From: Candidatus Stahliibacteriota bacterium
GTDB taxonomy: Bacteria > Hydrothermota > Tepidihabitantia > SM23-42
Length of the DNA stretch: 42,493 nucleotides
Direction of reading: 5' to 3'
Assembly (NCBI GenBank): GCA_030609135.1
Contig: JAUWCU010000007.1
Location: 1 to 42,493 of the forward strand
Below, piece after piece: positions 15,883 through 23,851 of the stretch. Under the pieces are notes generated by a model, which was not told the DNA's origin, did no database searches, and was given only the letters and a program-made list of their open reading frames with translations. A program made the position numbers and the translations under genes. How positions within the stretch are numbered: position 1 is the stretch's first letter; every line of letters starts with the position of its first letter.

Positions 15883-18159
15883 TTAGTCTTTAATGAAAAC
15901 TACCTTCTGTACAGTCGATTCTTTCCCGGCGGTCAGTTCCAAGAAGTAAATACCAGACGAAACCGCATTGTGACCTTGCCAGGTCATAGTGTGTTTCCCG
16001 GCAGTTTTCCTATCGCTGGCAAGTGTTGATACAAGTTGGCCAGCAGTATTAAATAGTTTAAGTGAAATGTTTTGATCCCTGGCAATCGTATAAGTAATGT
16101 CTAATCGATCCTTAGCTGGATTTGGATACGGTGGCAAGAGCCCGAACACATAAGCTCCAGTGTTTACCCACTCGTTGACACCGATCAGGGTGACTATTGC
16201 ATAACCCTCATACTGTATATAGTCTTTTTTGGTTACCGTAATGAAAACCGTATCATGTTCTATCGCTAGATCAGTATTGAAACTGACAACCCCTGATGCA
16301 TTGGTGTAGCCGACATAATACATCGTATCTGTTTTACAACATAGACACACCATGGCATTTTGAACCGGTGCTCTTGTGTCAGTTACGGTTACCTCAAATA
16401 TTCCAGTGCCCAATGGGATCATTTCATTGTGCGTGCCAGTCAACACGTCAGGATAAAAAGAGTATTGGCACAGTTCCGGGTCACCAAAAAGTACACAACA
16501 GTTCATGCAGTGGAAGACATATTCATCGCCTGCTACATAAGGCGCACACCGGTCATTAACAGCACCAACAGTCCTACCAATATTATATGTACCATTATTG
16601 GTTAACTCATCATAAAACCAGATGCATTGCCATTCAGAACGTCCATAAGAGTCGATCGTACCATAGCCATGCCGGCTATTACCCCAAAATGCAACAGTAC
16701 CACCATTGGGGTTGTTCATCATATGTTCTACATAGCAGTCTCCACTGTGGTCAAGCTCGCCAATATTACAGCAGATTGCAGTAATAATACCGGTTAATGG
16801 CGGTGCATTTGTCAATGCATCAGCATTCGCATTGGTGTGGTAGTTGGTACCACCCCATTTATCCCAGGCGCCGTGAGCCGCGATATCAGTATAACCATAG
16901 CCAACATTGAATGAATCGCTTATTTCAGCGGTTGATAGCGGGATTAACTCGTCGTAGCGCTTGGCATCAAGCCATGATGTTGGGTCATACAAGGCGATAG
17001 TGTCGTTGACTGGACAACCATATCCACTCCACAGTAAGTAGGCGGGAAGGAATATCTTTTCATGGAAACACGTTGTGGGTGTCTCTTTTTCGTATTTGAG
17101 GACTTTGTTTACAAAGGTTGCTGCTTCAGCAGCACTGCCTATTGATGCCCTTCCAACATAAGCCTCAGTGTACCGGTCATCGTCATAATCAGCATACCAG
17201 AAGTCACTTGGCGTATTAGGGTCATCAACCGTATTCACTGCTTTCATCGGGAAAATACCCCAGTCACCTCCACACAAAAAGTAGAAGGTTCCATGATTTG
17301 TATTATAATCAATGATGAAGTTCCTGATTCTATCTTCATTGGTTGCGCCAGTATAATTAGCTAATATCCAGCTCTCAAGGAATATCTCAGTGGCAACCCC
17401 TTTTCTTGTTTTCCATTCTTTCAAGGGCTCGAAATATGACGCATACGCATCATCAACCATTATTGCATATTCAGGGTCGTCAAATGTCGGACCATCTTTA
17501 TCCATATTCATTGACCGTGCGTTTTCTCTTACTATTGGGCTCCATTGCTCAATATATTCCGGGTTTATTACCAATTTCCTGACCGCTTCTTTTTGATAAT
17601 CATACTCTTTTTTCCATATCGTCTCAGGTGGAATCTTACCGTGTTCATAGACTACTCTAAAGGTAATGTTCGTGTAAAGAAAGAGCTTGCCTGTTTTAGG
17701 TACATATTGAAGCGGATAGACTGCGATAGTCGCTATTCTGAAACCGCCTTTTGTTCCGATATGGGTAAGTTCAGCAAGTATTCCAGGGTATTCACTCGTA
17801 CCTGAGTAAACTTGTTTATCTGGTTCAATAAAGGGTTGGCTGTTAGGTACTGAGATTGGTTCAGGGATTTGCGCGGGTAATATATTATAATTACCCATGA
17901 TCCCTACTTTTTCTGAAGCAATGACTTCGACGCGTTTGACCGTCGCGCTGGCAGGTATGAGCACTAAGAGAGGTTTCACAGCTAATTCCGGTTCACTGAT
18001 AGCGGTCATTGGTGTGCAACCCTTTAATCGGACGATATCATAGCCGTTATACTCTTTGAACTGAAGATGTTGTATGGAGAATGACACACTTTGGTTGAGC
18101 TCGCTGCTGAACAGGAAAAAAGGGATTAGGAAAAGGAGAACACAGTATTTCTTTGACAT
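15883..18159 (-). CDS. secreted C25 (gingipain-like) cysteine peptidase with C-terminal sorting domain
   Basis: A 758-residue exported protease. ATG 18159 is chosen because AAAGGAGGT sits seven bases upstream; an ATG six codons earlier overlaps that site. The order is: signal peptide (MSKKYCVLLFLIPFFLFSS), propeptide-like region to ~225, peptidase C25 domain ~230-565, a beta-sandwich ~575-660, and a ~85-residue C-terminal sorting module. The module has PPYPNPAKDRLDI, LKLFNTAGQLV and SSGIYFLEL, like type IX secretion/FlgD-like tails. The probable catalytic pair is His429 (AAHG) and Cys463 or Cys464 (AICCNIGE). GDPEL at the domain end is typical of C25. It is likely secreted or surface-attached through a T9SS-like route; no T9SS genes are in the window. 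Confidence 0.9.
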   Translation of the reverse strand: MSKKYCVLLFLIPFFLFSSELNQSVSFSIQHLQFKEYNGYDIVRLKGCTPMTAISEPELAVKPLLVLIPASATVKRVEVIASEKVGIMGNYNILPAQIPEPISVPNSQPFIEPDKQVYSGTSEYPGILAELTHIGTKGGFRIATIAVYPLQYVPKTGKLFLYTNITFRVVYEHGKIPPETIWKKEYDYQKEAVRKLVINPEYIEQWSPIVRENARSMNMDKDGPTFDDPEYAIMVDDAYASYFEPLKEWKTRKGVATEIFLESWILANYTGATNEDRIRNFIIDYNTNHGTFYFLCGGDWGIFPMKAVNTVDDPNTPSDFWYADYDDDRYTEAYVGRASIGSAAEAATFVNKVLKYEKETPTTCFHEKIFLPAYLLWSGYGCPVNDTIALYDPTSWLDAKRYDELIPLSTAEISDSFNVGYGYTDIAAHGAWDKWGGTNYHTNANADALTNAPPLTGIITAICCNIGELDHSGDCYVEHMMNNPNGGTVAFWGNSRHGYGTIDSYGRSEWQCIWFYDELTNNGTYNIGRTVGAVNDRCAPYVAGDEYVFHCMNCCVLFGDPELCQYSFYPDVLTGTHNEMIPLGTGIFEVTVTDTRAPVQNAMVCLCCKTDTMYYVGYTNASGVVSFNTDLAIEHDTVFITVTKKDYIQYEGYAIVTLIGVNEWVNTGAYVFGLLPPYPNPAKDRLDITYTIARDQNISLKLFNTAGQLVSTLASDRKTAGKHTMTWQGHNAVSSGIYFLELTAGKESTVQKVVFIKD

Positions 18160-18256
18160 ATTCTTACCTCCTTTCATTCAGGGACATACCTGAATGTTTC
18201 TATATTATGTATCTCACATGTTATTAATACGAACAAACCTGTTACATCTACACTTA

Positions 18257-18284
18257 AGTTTAGCGAAAACAAATCATTTGTCAA
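18257..18284 (-). promoter_or_regulatory. promoter of the secreted C25 peptidase
   Basis: On the minus strand, TTGACA (18279-18284) is 16 bp from TAAACT (18257-18262). The leader to ATG 18159 is about 90 bases and carries a strong Shine-Dalgarno site. Confidence 0.6.
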
Positions 18285-18295
18285 GGGGTTTATGT

Positions 18296-18323
18296 AAGAT
18301 TTCTGAAAAAGACCAGAAATCTT
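18296..18323. repeat. AAGATTTCTG hairpin, part of a dispersed repeat
   Basis: AAGATTTCTG pairs with CAGAAATCTT over an 8-base loop. A related hairpin lies at 41287-41311 (AGATTTCTGAG/CTCAGAAATCT), and both are followed by a similar GATT-rich stretch. Bases 18324-18435 continue with short GATTACA-like repeats and no coding potential. Confidence 0.6.
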
Positions 18324-18439
18324 CGATTACAATGATTCCTACAAGATTACAACGATGATAATCGCTCTTGTGATTACAGTGATGGCACAGATTACAGAGA
18401 TAAAAATTTGACCCCATTAGACTGGCTCTGTGCTAAGTG

Positions 18440-18467
18440 TTGACTTTGCCTGAATTATGAATATGCT
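18440..18467 (+). promoter_or_regulatory. probable promoter of sucCD
   Basis: TTGACT (18440-18445) is 16 bp from TATGCT (18462-18467). The -10 box is a weak match, but the spacing is that of the other promoters here. The leader would be about 57 bases, ending in AAGGAGGT. Confidence 0.45.
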
Positions 18468-18530
18468 ATGGTGTATTTTTGATGTTCAAAAATACACTCA
18501 AGACTTTTAGATATTTACCATCAAGGAGGT

Positions 18531-19664
18531 ATGTTGAAAGTCCACGAATATCAGGCAAAAAATATTTTTAATAAATACGGTATTCCAATACCCAAAGAAA
18601 AAATGTGTGTAAGCGTTGATGAGGTTATTGCTGTTTCTGAAGAACTTGGCTTGCCCTGTGTTATCAAAGCCCAGGTGCATGTCGGGGGTCGAGGTAAAGC
18701 AGGTGGCATAAAGATTGCCAAAACTGAGCAAGAAGTCAAAGAATATGCCAGGCAGATTCTCAGCATGGAGATTAAGGGTCTTCCAGTGAGAAAAGTCTTG
18801 GTATCTGAGGCAGTTTCTATAGCCAGCGAGGCATATCTGGGCATCATAAATGACCGAACTGCAAAAAAGACTGTTATGATGGCATGTAAAGAAGGTGGTG
18901 TTGAAATTGAAGAGGTAGCTCGAAAAAAACCTGAGGCGATATTTAAAATCTATGCTGATTCTTTAATCGGATTCTTGCCCCACAAGGCGCGCCAAATAGG
19001 TTTGTTTTTGTATGATGACTCTAAAACAGCATTCGCCTGTGCCAAGATTGCTGAAAAACTGTACAAGATGTTCATTGAACTCGATTCATCCTTAGCTGAA
19101 ATCAATCCGCTCGTTGTGACTGATTCAGGCGAACTTATTGCCCTTGACGCCAAAATTAATTTTGATGACAATGGACTCTATCGACACCCGGATATTGAAG
19201 CGATGCGCGACCGTGAAAGCGAAGATAAGAGTGAACAGATGGCGCGAGAATCTGATCTATCTTATGTAAAACTTAACGGCAACATAGGTTGTGTTGTCAA
19301 TGGCGCTGGTTTGGCTATGGCAACTATGGATTTGGTGAAACACTTTGGCGGTGAACCAGCGAACTTCCTCGATATTGGCGGGTCTTCTTCACCCCAGAAA
19401 GTCAAAAACGCATTGGATATTTTGCTGCGCGATGAGAATGTAAAGGTAATATTCTTTAACATCTTCGGTGGAATCACACGCTGTGATGATGTGGCTAATG
19501 GCATATTGGAAGCGAAAAAAGAACTCAAGATAAAACAGCCGATTGTTGCCCGTTTGACTGGTACAAATGAAGAAAAAGCAATGGAAATACTAAAAGAAGC
19601 AGGTCTGATTTTTACCCAAAGTATGGATGACGGTGCGAAAAAGGCGATTCAACTACTCAAATAG
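18531..19664 (+). CDS. sucC: succinyl-CoA synthetase (ADP/GDP-forming) beta subunit
   Basis: The beta chain holds the nucleotide-binding ATP-grasp fold and joins the alpha chain to interconvert succinyl-CoA and succinate with substrate-level phosphorylation. Seen: VHEYQAKNIFNKYGIP at the N-terminus, KAQVHVGGRGKAGGIK, EINPLVV, and GAGLAMATMDLVKHFGG...NFLDIGGSS. The 377-residue length is normal. ATG 18531 directly abuts the AGGAGG site; TTG 18534 gives better spacing and the more usual start MKVHEYQ, so TTG may be the true start. Confidence 0.95.
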   Translation: MLKVHEYQAKNIFNKYGIPIPKEKMCVSVDEVIAVSEELGLPCVIKAQVHVGGRGKAGGIKIAKTEQEVKEYARQILSMEIKGLPVRKVLVSEAVSIASEAYLGIINDRTAKKTVMMACKEGGVEIEEVARKKPEAIFKIYADSLIGFLPHKARQIGLFLYDDSKTAFACAKIAEKLYKMFIELDSSLAEINPLVVTDSGELIALDAKINFDDNGLYRHPDIEAMRDRESEDKSEQMARESDLSYVKLNGNIGCVVNGAGLAMATMDLVKHFGGEPANFLDIGGSSSPQKVKNALDILLRDENVKVIFFNIFGGITRCDDVANGILEAKKELKIKQPIVARLTGTNEEKAMEILKEAGLIFTQSMDDGAKKAIQLLK

Positions 19665-19682
19665 GCTGAAAGGAGCGATCAA

Positions 19683-20552
19683 ATGAGTATTTTAGTTAAC
19701 AAAGACACAAGACTTGTGGTGCAGGGGATAACTGGCCGCGATGGAAGTTTCCACACCAGGCAGATGATAAAATATGGGACCAGGGTTGTTGCTGGAGTGA
19801 CCCCGGGTAAGGGGGGTATGGAAGTTGAAGGTGTGCCAGTCTTTAATTCTGTAAACGAAGCGGTCAAGAAAACTGAGGCGAATGCATCAGTTATTTTTGT
19901 TCCTGCTAAATTTGCGACAGGTGCTATTTACGAGGCGATTGATGCTGGTGTGAAATTGATCGTGTGTATTGCTGAGGGCCTGCCGACAATCGAACTGGTT
20001 AAGATTACTGCTTATCTTAATGGTAAAGACTGTCGTCTGGTTGGACCAAATTCACCCGGTATTGTTTCTGCGGGTGAAGCGAAAATTGGTATTTTACCCG
20101 GTAACATCTTCAAAAAAGGTAAAGTGGGCGTCATATCCCGAAGCGGGACCCTTACCTATGAAATCGTCGACCATATTACAAAAACCGGGCTTGGCCAATC
20201 AACCTGCCTCGGCATTGGCGGTGATCCAATAATCGGAACTAAATTCATCGATTGCTTAGAGCTTTTTGCCAAGGATGATGATACTGAAGCAGTTGTTATA
20301 GTCGGTGAAATCGGTGGTCGAGACGAACAAGATACTGCAGAGTATGTGAAGAAATATTTCAAAAAGCCAGTTTTTGGTTTTATTGCAGGTAAAACCGCAC
20401 CGGCTGATAAGCGTATGGGCCATGCTGGGGCAATAATATCCGGCACTTCAGGCACCGCAGCAGAAAAGGTTAAGGTGTTGGAGGCATGTGGCATTAAGGT
20501 CGGTGAAACACCTGCTGAGGTTGCCCAGCTCGTGAAAAATCAATTGGCGTAG
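19683..20552 (+). CDS. sucD: succinyl-CoA synthetase alpha subunit
   Basis: The alpha chain binds CoA and carries the phospho-histidine. [16 protein letters not shown] is the CoA-binding start. VGPNSPGIV and SRSGTLTYE are core blocks, and His247 in MGHAGAII is the phosphorylated residue. At 289 residues it is full length. It follows sucC after 18 bp with an AAAGGAG site. A MITE-like element begins four bases after the stop. Confidence 0.96.
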   Translation: MSILVNKDTRLVVQGITGRDGSFHTRQMIKYGTRVVAGVTPGKGGMEVEGVPVFNSVNEAVKKTEANASVIFVPAKFATGAIYEAIDAGVKLIVCIAEGLPTIELVKITAYLNGKDCRLVGPNSPGIVSAGEAKIGILPGNIFKKGKVGVISRSGTLTYEIVDHITKTGLGQSTCLGIGGDPIIGTKFIDCLELFAKDDDTEAVVIVGEIGGRDEQDTAEYVKKYFKKPVFGFIAGKTAPADKRMGHAGAIISGTSGTAAEKVKVLEACGIKVGETPAEVAQLVKNQLA

Positions 20553-20555
20553 TTA

Positions 20556-20823
20556 TTACTCCGAACCTTAAATAGTTTAATTTGATAGTTCTCCATAGCT
20601 TGCTGTAGTCCTGAGTTATATGTCGAAGGGATCAGGGGAACCAGGGAATCCAGTCTTTTATACCATCACTGCCTGCCCCGTATAATGGCAAAGCTATTAT
20701 ATCGGGGTCATTCCCCGATCCTCATAACTCACTGTCATTCCCCGACTCGATCGGGGAATCCAGGAAAATGACGACATACATTGAGCAGTATTTGATTAAA
20801 GTATTTAATGTTCTCCTTAGTAG
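20556..20823. mobile_element. MITE-like element, subfamily 2, copy D (268 bp)
   Basis: The ends TTACTCCGAAC...AATAGTTTAA and TTTAATGTTCTCCTTAGTAG match the termini of subfamily 1, but the interior is different. It shares both outer segments with copy E at 30409-30607, which lies in the opposite orientation. It carries about 70 bp of extra central sequence with hairpins of the CCCCGAT/ATCGGGG kind. No ORF is present. It starts immediately after sucD. Confidence 0.75.
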
Positions 20824-20859
20824 TTGGTTTACGGTATGCTATTTTTCTTCTTCTGTTTC

Positions 20860-21072
20860 TAACCCGCATTATTCATACTAAATTTACCTAATTTTGCGCA
20901 AACGTAATACCAGCTTGATATTGTAACATTTTTAGACTATAGAGAAATTTAGCACACTGTTTTTTCTATTGTCATTGCGAGGGAGTGAAACGACCGAAGC
21001 AATCTGAATCTGGGATTGCCACGCCCGATAAATCGAGCTCGCAATGACGATTTGCGTGAATAATCTGGGCTA
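20860..21072. repeat. imperfect inverted-repeat element with nested GTCATTGCGAG repeat
   Basis: The outer ends TAACCCGCATTATTCA (left) and TGAATAATCTGGGCTA (right) are imperfect inverses. Nested inside at 20971-21048 is a copy of a repeat that begins GTCATTGCGAG, contains GAAGCAATC and ends CTCGCAATGAC. Further copies of that repeat are at 39449, 42107 and 42403. It is non-coding. It ends a few bases past the kamA-family stop codon. Confidence 0.5.
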
Positions 21073-21079
21073 ATTTCCA

Positions 21080-22177
21080 CTAAAGTTCGTCTAGCCAGCC
21101 TGCAGTATAGTTAACCTTACGTTTGAAAAGCCTACCTAAGTTCTTCGGGTCTCTTGCTTCGTGATATCTGAAATACATTTCATCATCAATAATACCTAAT
21201 ATCTCGATCTTACCAGTACGGTGTGACATCACATAGCGGAATCGTTTGCTATGACCATTGAGTTTTCTCTTCGCTTTGTTAACGACCATATATCCCTTGT
21301 AAAGCGGTACCTGGAAATTCTGTTTGACGCGCTTCACAGGTCTGCATTGAAATATGTAGTAGGGGATGACGCCGATGCCGGCTAATTTGTTCTGCAGATC
21401 AGCGATAATATCAGGATCATCATTCACGCCTTTGAGAAGCACAGTTTGGTTATTTATGATAATACTCCGGCGAATGAGTTTATTAATCGCGCGAATTGCT
21501 TTTCTGGTCAATTCCCGGGGATGATTAAACTGGGTACTTATGTATAATTTCCTTTCTGGAGTTGAAAATCTTTTCAGCACAGATAAAAGGTCTTTATCTT
21601 GTAATATACGTTCAGGGAAGATCACTGGAACCTTTGAGCCGATTCTCATAAAATGCAGATGTTCTATTTTAGCAAGTTTCTTGAGGAAATTTTCAATTAT
21701 TTCAGTGGGCAAGATCAACGTATCGCCGCCGCTAATCAGGACATTTGTGATTTCTTCATGTTCATTTATGTACTCAAGCGCTTCATCAAATTTGCTGATT
21801 ATTTCTCCGGTTGATAAACCAACGAGTCTTTTTCTAAAACAGTACCGGCAGTAGGCAGCGCACCGGTTAGTTGACAAGATCAGGGCAGTGGGTGCGTATT
21901 TGTGCTGTAATCCAGGCATTTTTGTTATTTGCATTTCGCCGCTTGGATCCCAGGAGCCTGACAAATTAAATTCCTCGACTGAAGGGATTACCATTTTCCG
22001 GATAGGGTCATTTGGCTCTTTTTTGTCGATTAGAGATAAATAGTAGCGGGTGATGCTCATGGGATGTTTCTCGATAACCCTTTTCAGTTGTTTTTGTTCA
22101 AGGGGTGTTAAATCGATATATTCTTTAAGTTGTTCAATGGTGCAAATATTCTGCTTGAGTTCTTCTTGCCACGGCAT
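21080..22177 (-). CDS. KamA-family radical SAM enzyme (aminomutase-like)
   Basis: Resembles lysine 2,3-aminomutase and EpmB: a PLP-dependent radical SAM fold with NRCAAYCRYCFRKR (Cys106, Cys110, Cys113), ISGGDTLI and the PLP lysine probably Lys323. At 365 residues it is shorter than clostridial lysine aminomutase and lacks the C-terminal zinc cysteines. The lysine-binding aspartate in the YQCDLS motif is replaced here by FQCRPV (Arg279), and the second aspartate (VVDAPGG) by VMSHRTG. L-lysine is therefore probably not the substrate. A GGAGGT site precedes ATG 22177. It is the second gene after tRNA-Pro(TGG) and likely shares its transcript. Confidence 0.85.
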   Translation of the reverse strand: MPWQEELKQNICTIEQLKEYIDLTPLEQKQLKRVIEKHPMSITRYYLSLIDKKEPNDPIRKMVIPSVEEFNLSGSWDPSGEMQITKMPGLQHKYAPTALILSTNRCAAYCRYCFRKRLVGLSTGEIISKFDEALEYINEHEEITNVLISGGDTLILPTEIIENFLKKLAKIEHLHFMRIGSKVPVIFPERILQDKDLLSVLKRFSTPERKLYISTQFNHPRELTRKAIRAINKLIRRSIIINNQTVLLKGVNDDPDIIADLQNKLAGIGVIPYYIFQCRPVKRVKQNFQVPLYKGYMVVNKAKRKLNGHSKRFRYVMSHRTGKIEILGIIDDEMYFRYHEARDPKNLGRLFKRKVNYTAGWLDEL

Positions 22178-22246
22178 ATTACCTCCTTCGGCGTGAACGA
22201 GAATCCTCGTTCCGAAGGAACGGGAAACCCACGACCACCAATATCA

Positions 22247-22320
22247 TCGGGGCAGTGGGATTTGAACCCACGACCTCATGGTCCCAAACCATGCGCGCTA
22301 AACCGCTGCGCCACGCCCCG
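22247..22320 (-). tRNA. tRNA-Pro (anticodon TGG)
   Basis: The cloverleaf has acceptor CGGGGCG/TGCCCCG (one G-U pair) and anticodon loop TTTGGGA in stem CATGG/CCATG, giving TGG (codon CCA). The body is nearly identical to tRNA-Pro(CGG) at 3639-3712, so the two are paralogues. CCA is not encoded. Confidence 0.95.
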
Positions 22321-22328
22321 AGTTTTGA

Positions 22329-22357
22329 ATTATACCCGAAATATCGATACATGTCAA
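22329..22357 (-). promoter_or_regulatory. promoter of tRNA-Pro(TGG)-kamA transcript
   Basis: On the minus strand, perfect TTGACA (22352-22357) and perfect TATAAT (22329-22334) are 17 bp apart. The -10 box ends eight bases before the tRNA 5' end. Confidence 0.85.
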
Positions 22358-22470
22358 CCCCGTTAGAGGATACCAACGTTAAGTTCTGCTCAATCCTATC
22401 AGCAGGACTAAAAGATTATTTCAGTATCGGGTATTATGAGTAGTTTTATAGAGTATTCTCTAACGGGGTT
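22356..22470. promoter_or_regulatory. 18-bp inverted repeat joined to two divergent promoters
   Basis: AACCCCGTTAGAGGATAC (22356-22373) and GTATTCTCTAACGGGGTT (22453-22470) are inverse with one mismatch. Each arm runs into, or ends two bases before, the -35 box of a divergent promoter: tRNA-Pro on the left, the cytoplasmic C25-like protease on the right. It may be a shared control site or a small repeat that carries a -35 region. Confidence 0.6.
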
Positions 22471-22472
22471 TC

Positions 22473-22500
22473 TTGACACCTTGTATTTATTGTATATAAT
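22473..22500 (+). promoter_or_regulatory. consensus promoter of the protease/V-ATPase cluster, leaderless geometry
   Basis: TTGACA (22473-22478) and TATAAT (22495-22500) are both perfect and 16 bp apart. ATG 22506 follows after five bases (CTCCA) with no Shine-Dalgarno site. Transcription should begin at or next to the start codon. Confidence 0.85.
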
Positions 22501-22505
22501 CTCCA

Positions 22506-23570
22506 ATGCGCATACTCATGCTCAGCGGCAAAGATACACTAAAGCGACAGATTGTCAATATTTTGAACCTGGAAAAGGCAGTGCAAAAATACATTAAAAA
22601 CAGACAAGAACATCAGATGATCTTCTTGTACTATGACAGAAAAAACCGGTTTAAGGTTAAAAAAGCAAAAAAAGATGCACGCTCAATCAGAAAATTTATT
22701 AAACAACTGGAAACAAAATGGGGTAATATCGACTGCTTGTTGATTCTGGGCGGTGATAAGGTAGTGCCCTTTTTTCGACTAAAAAACCCGTGTGATGACA
22801 ACGATAAGAAAGTGTTGTCTGATAATCCATATGCTTCAAGGGATAATAATTTCCTCATCCCGGAACGGATTTGTGCACGGATTCCGGATAATAATAATGC
22901 CGATTTTATTATCGGACAATTGAACAAATACAGCAAGGTTACACTGAAGTCATTTGGGATAAGTACGAAAGTCTGGAAAAAGGCATCAGAGAATGTATAC
23001 CAGCGAATCGGTAAGGTCAGAGATATGAAGGTTTCACCGCCGGTTAAAAGCAAGACATTCAAAGCTCGATGGCTACAAAATAAGGACTTTTTATACTTCA
23101 ACCTACACGGCAGTAAACTCTCAGCGAATTGGTACGGCCAAAAAGGTGGTAAATACCCGGTTGCCATCGGTTTAGAAAATATTAAAAAAGCATCAGGTGT
23201 GGTTGGATGTGAAGCCTGTTATGGGGCATATATTTTGAACAAATCCCAAGAAAATGCGATGTCCCTTAAGTTTCTTAGTGAAAAAAGGATTTACGGATTT
23301 TGTGGCTCAACCACACTTGCCTATGGACCAGTTGCCCCACCGTCGAGTGAGGCTGATCTTATGGTAAAATACTTTTTTGAATATGTGAACCAGGGTTTCA
23401 CATTGGGTGAGAGCTTTAAAAATGCCAAGCTTGATTTTGCGCGGAAAGTGTTGAAACACCAAGGGTTTTTAGATGACGATGACCAGAAGACGCTACTTCA
23501 GTTCGTCTTATATGGTGATCCCACGTTTCGATTAGAGCACAAAATTTTGAAGAAAAAAGGGAAGAAGTAA
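22506..23570 (+). CDS. cytoplasmic C25/caspase-like cysteine protease homologue
   Basis: A 354-residue protein with no signal peptide or membrane helix. It has a caspase-fold layout: DCLLILGGDKVVPFF (strand plus nucleophile-elbow-like region, ~77-90), FLYFNLHGS with His201, GCEACYGAY with Cys238, GFCGSTTLAYGP, and a terminal LYGDPTFRL (~336-343) that is diagnostic of C25 peptidases. His201 and Cys238 are the likely catalytic dyad. It lacks the propeptide, immunoglobulin-like and sorting domains of the secreted C25 enzyme at 15883-18159. It is basic and Lys-rich. It is followed at 2 bp by a 92-residue unknown and then by V-ATPase genes. Activity and target are inferred only. Confidence 0.7.
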   Translation: MRILMLSGKDTLKRQIVNILNLEKAVQKYIKNRQEHQMIFLYYDRKNRFKVKKAKKDARSIRKFIKQLETKWGNIDCLLILGGDKVVPFFRLKNPCDDNDKKVLSDNPYASRDNNFLIPERICARIPDNNNADFIIGQLNKYSKVTLKSFGISTKVWKKASENVYQRIGKVRDMKVSPPVKSKTFKARWLQNKDFLYFNLHGSKLSANWYGQKGGKYPVAIGLENIKKASGVVGCEACYGAYILNKSQENAMSLKFLSEKRIYGFCGSTTLAYGPVAPPSSEADLMVKYFFEYVNQGFTLGESFKNAKLDFARKVLKHQGFLDDDDQKTLLQFVLYGDPTFRLEHKILKKKGKK

Positions 23571-23572
23571 AA

Positions 23573-23851
23573 ATGATTAACAAGAAAACAGTTAATAGAA
23601 TAAAACGGATGGTTTTTAAAAAATTCCCAGAGTTTAAAGGGATTGATCCGAAAATACTGGAAAGGAAAGTCAAGCCGCAGAGTGCAATCTACAGAAAACT
23701 GTCACTTGGTACACCGAAGATATTGAGAAAAATCTTTCGATTGAAGTTCGAAAAGAAAGTGACAACTGTTGATGAAATGGAGATTGACCGGATTTTGACC
23801 GTGACCCTCAATGAAGCGGGCGAAATAATAAAGATAACTGAATCACGATGA
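23573..23851 (+). CDS. 92-residue basic protein of unknown function between protease and V-ATPase genes
   Basis: I do not recognise this family. The first ~60 residues are strongly basic (FKKFPEFKGIDPKILERKV, KILRKIFRLKFEKK) and probably helical. The last ~30 are beta-like and acidic (DRILTVTLNEAGEIIKITES). There is no membrane segment or signal peptide. It starts 2 bp after the protease stop, and its own stop overlaps the V-ATPase subunit C start by 4 bp, so all three should be made together. It could be a partner, inhibitor or substrate of the protease, or an ATPase-associated factor. It is much shorter than V-ATPase subunit E (about 200 residues). Confidence 0.75.
   Translation: MINKKTVNRIKRMVFKKFPEFKGIDPKILERKVKPQSAIYRKLSLGTPKILRKIFRLKFEKKVTTVDEMEIDRILTVTLNEAGEIIKITESR

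Noticed and set aside
20971-21048. Insertion sequence remnant
   Set aside because: No transposase fragment; copies elsewhere have the same borders and no coding sequence, so it is classed as a dispersed repeat.
22130-22443. Small plus-strand frames across the tRNA-Pro(TGG) region
   Set aside because: They run through the tRNA gene on the opposite strand and are the usual artefact of translated tRNA sequence.
22631-23167. 178-residue minus-strand open frame
   Set aside because: Antisense to the C25-like protease; no start signal and no recognisable domain.
22506-23851. Toxin-antitoxin or defence reading of the protease plus 92-residue protein
   Set aside because: The gene order (large enzyme then small basic protein) and tight coupling to housekeeping ATPase genes do not by themselves support a toxin-antitoxin pair. 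Kept only as one possibility in the findings.
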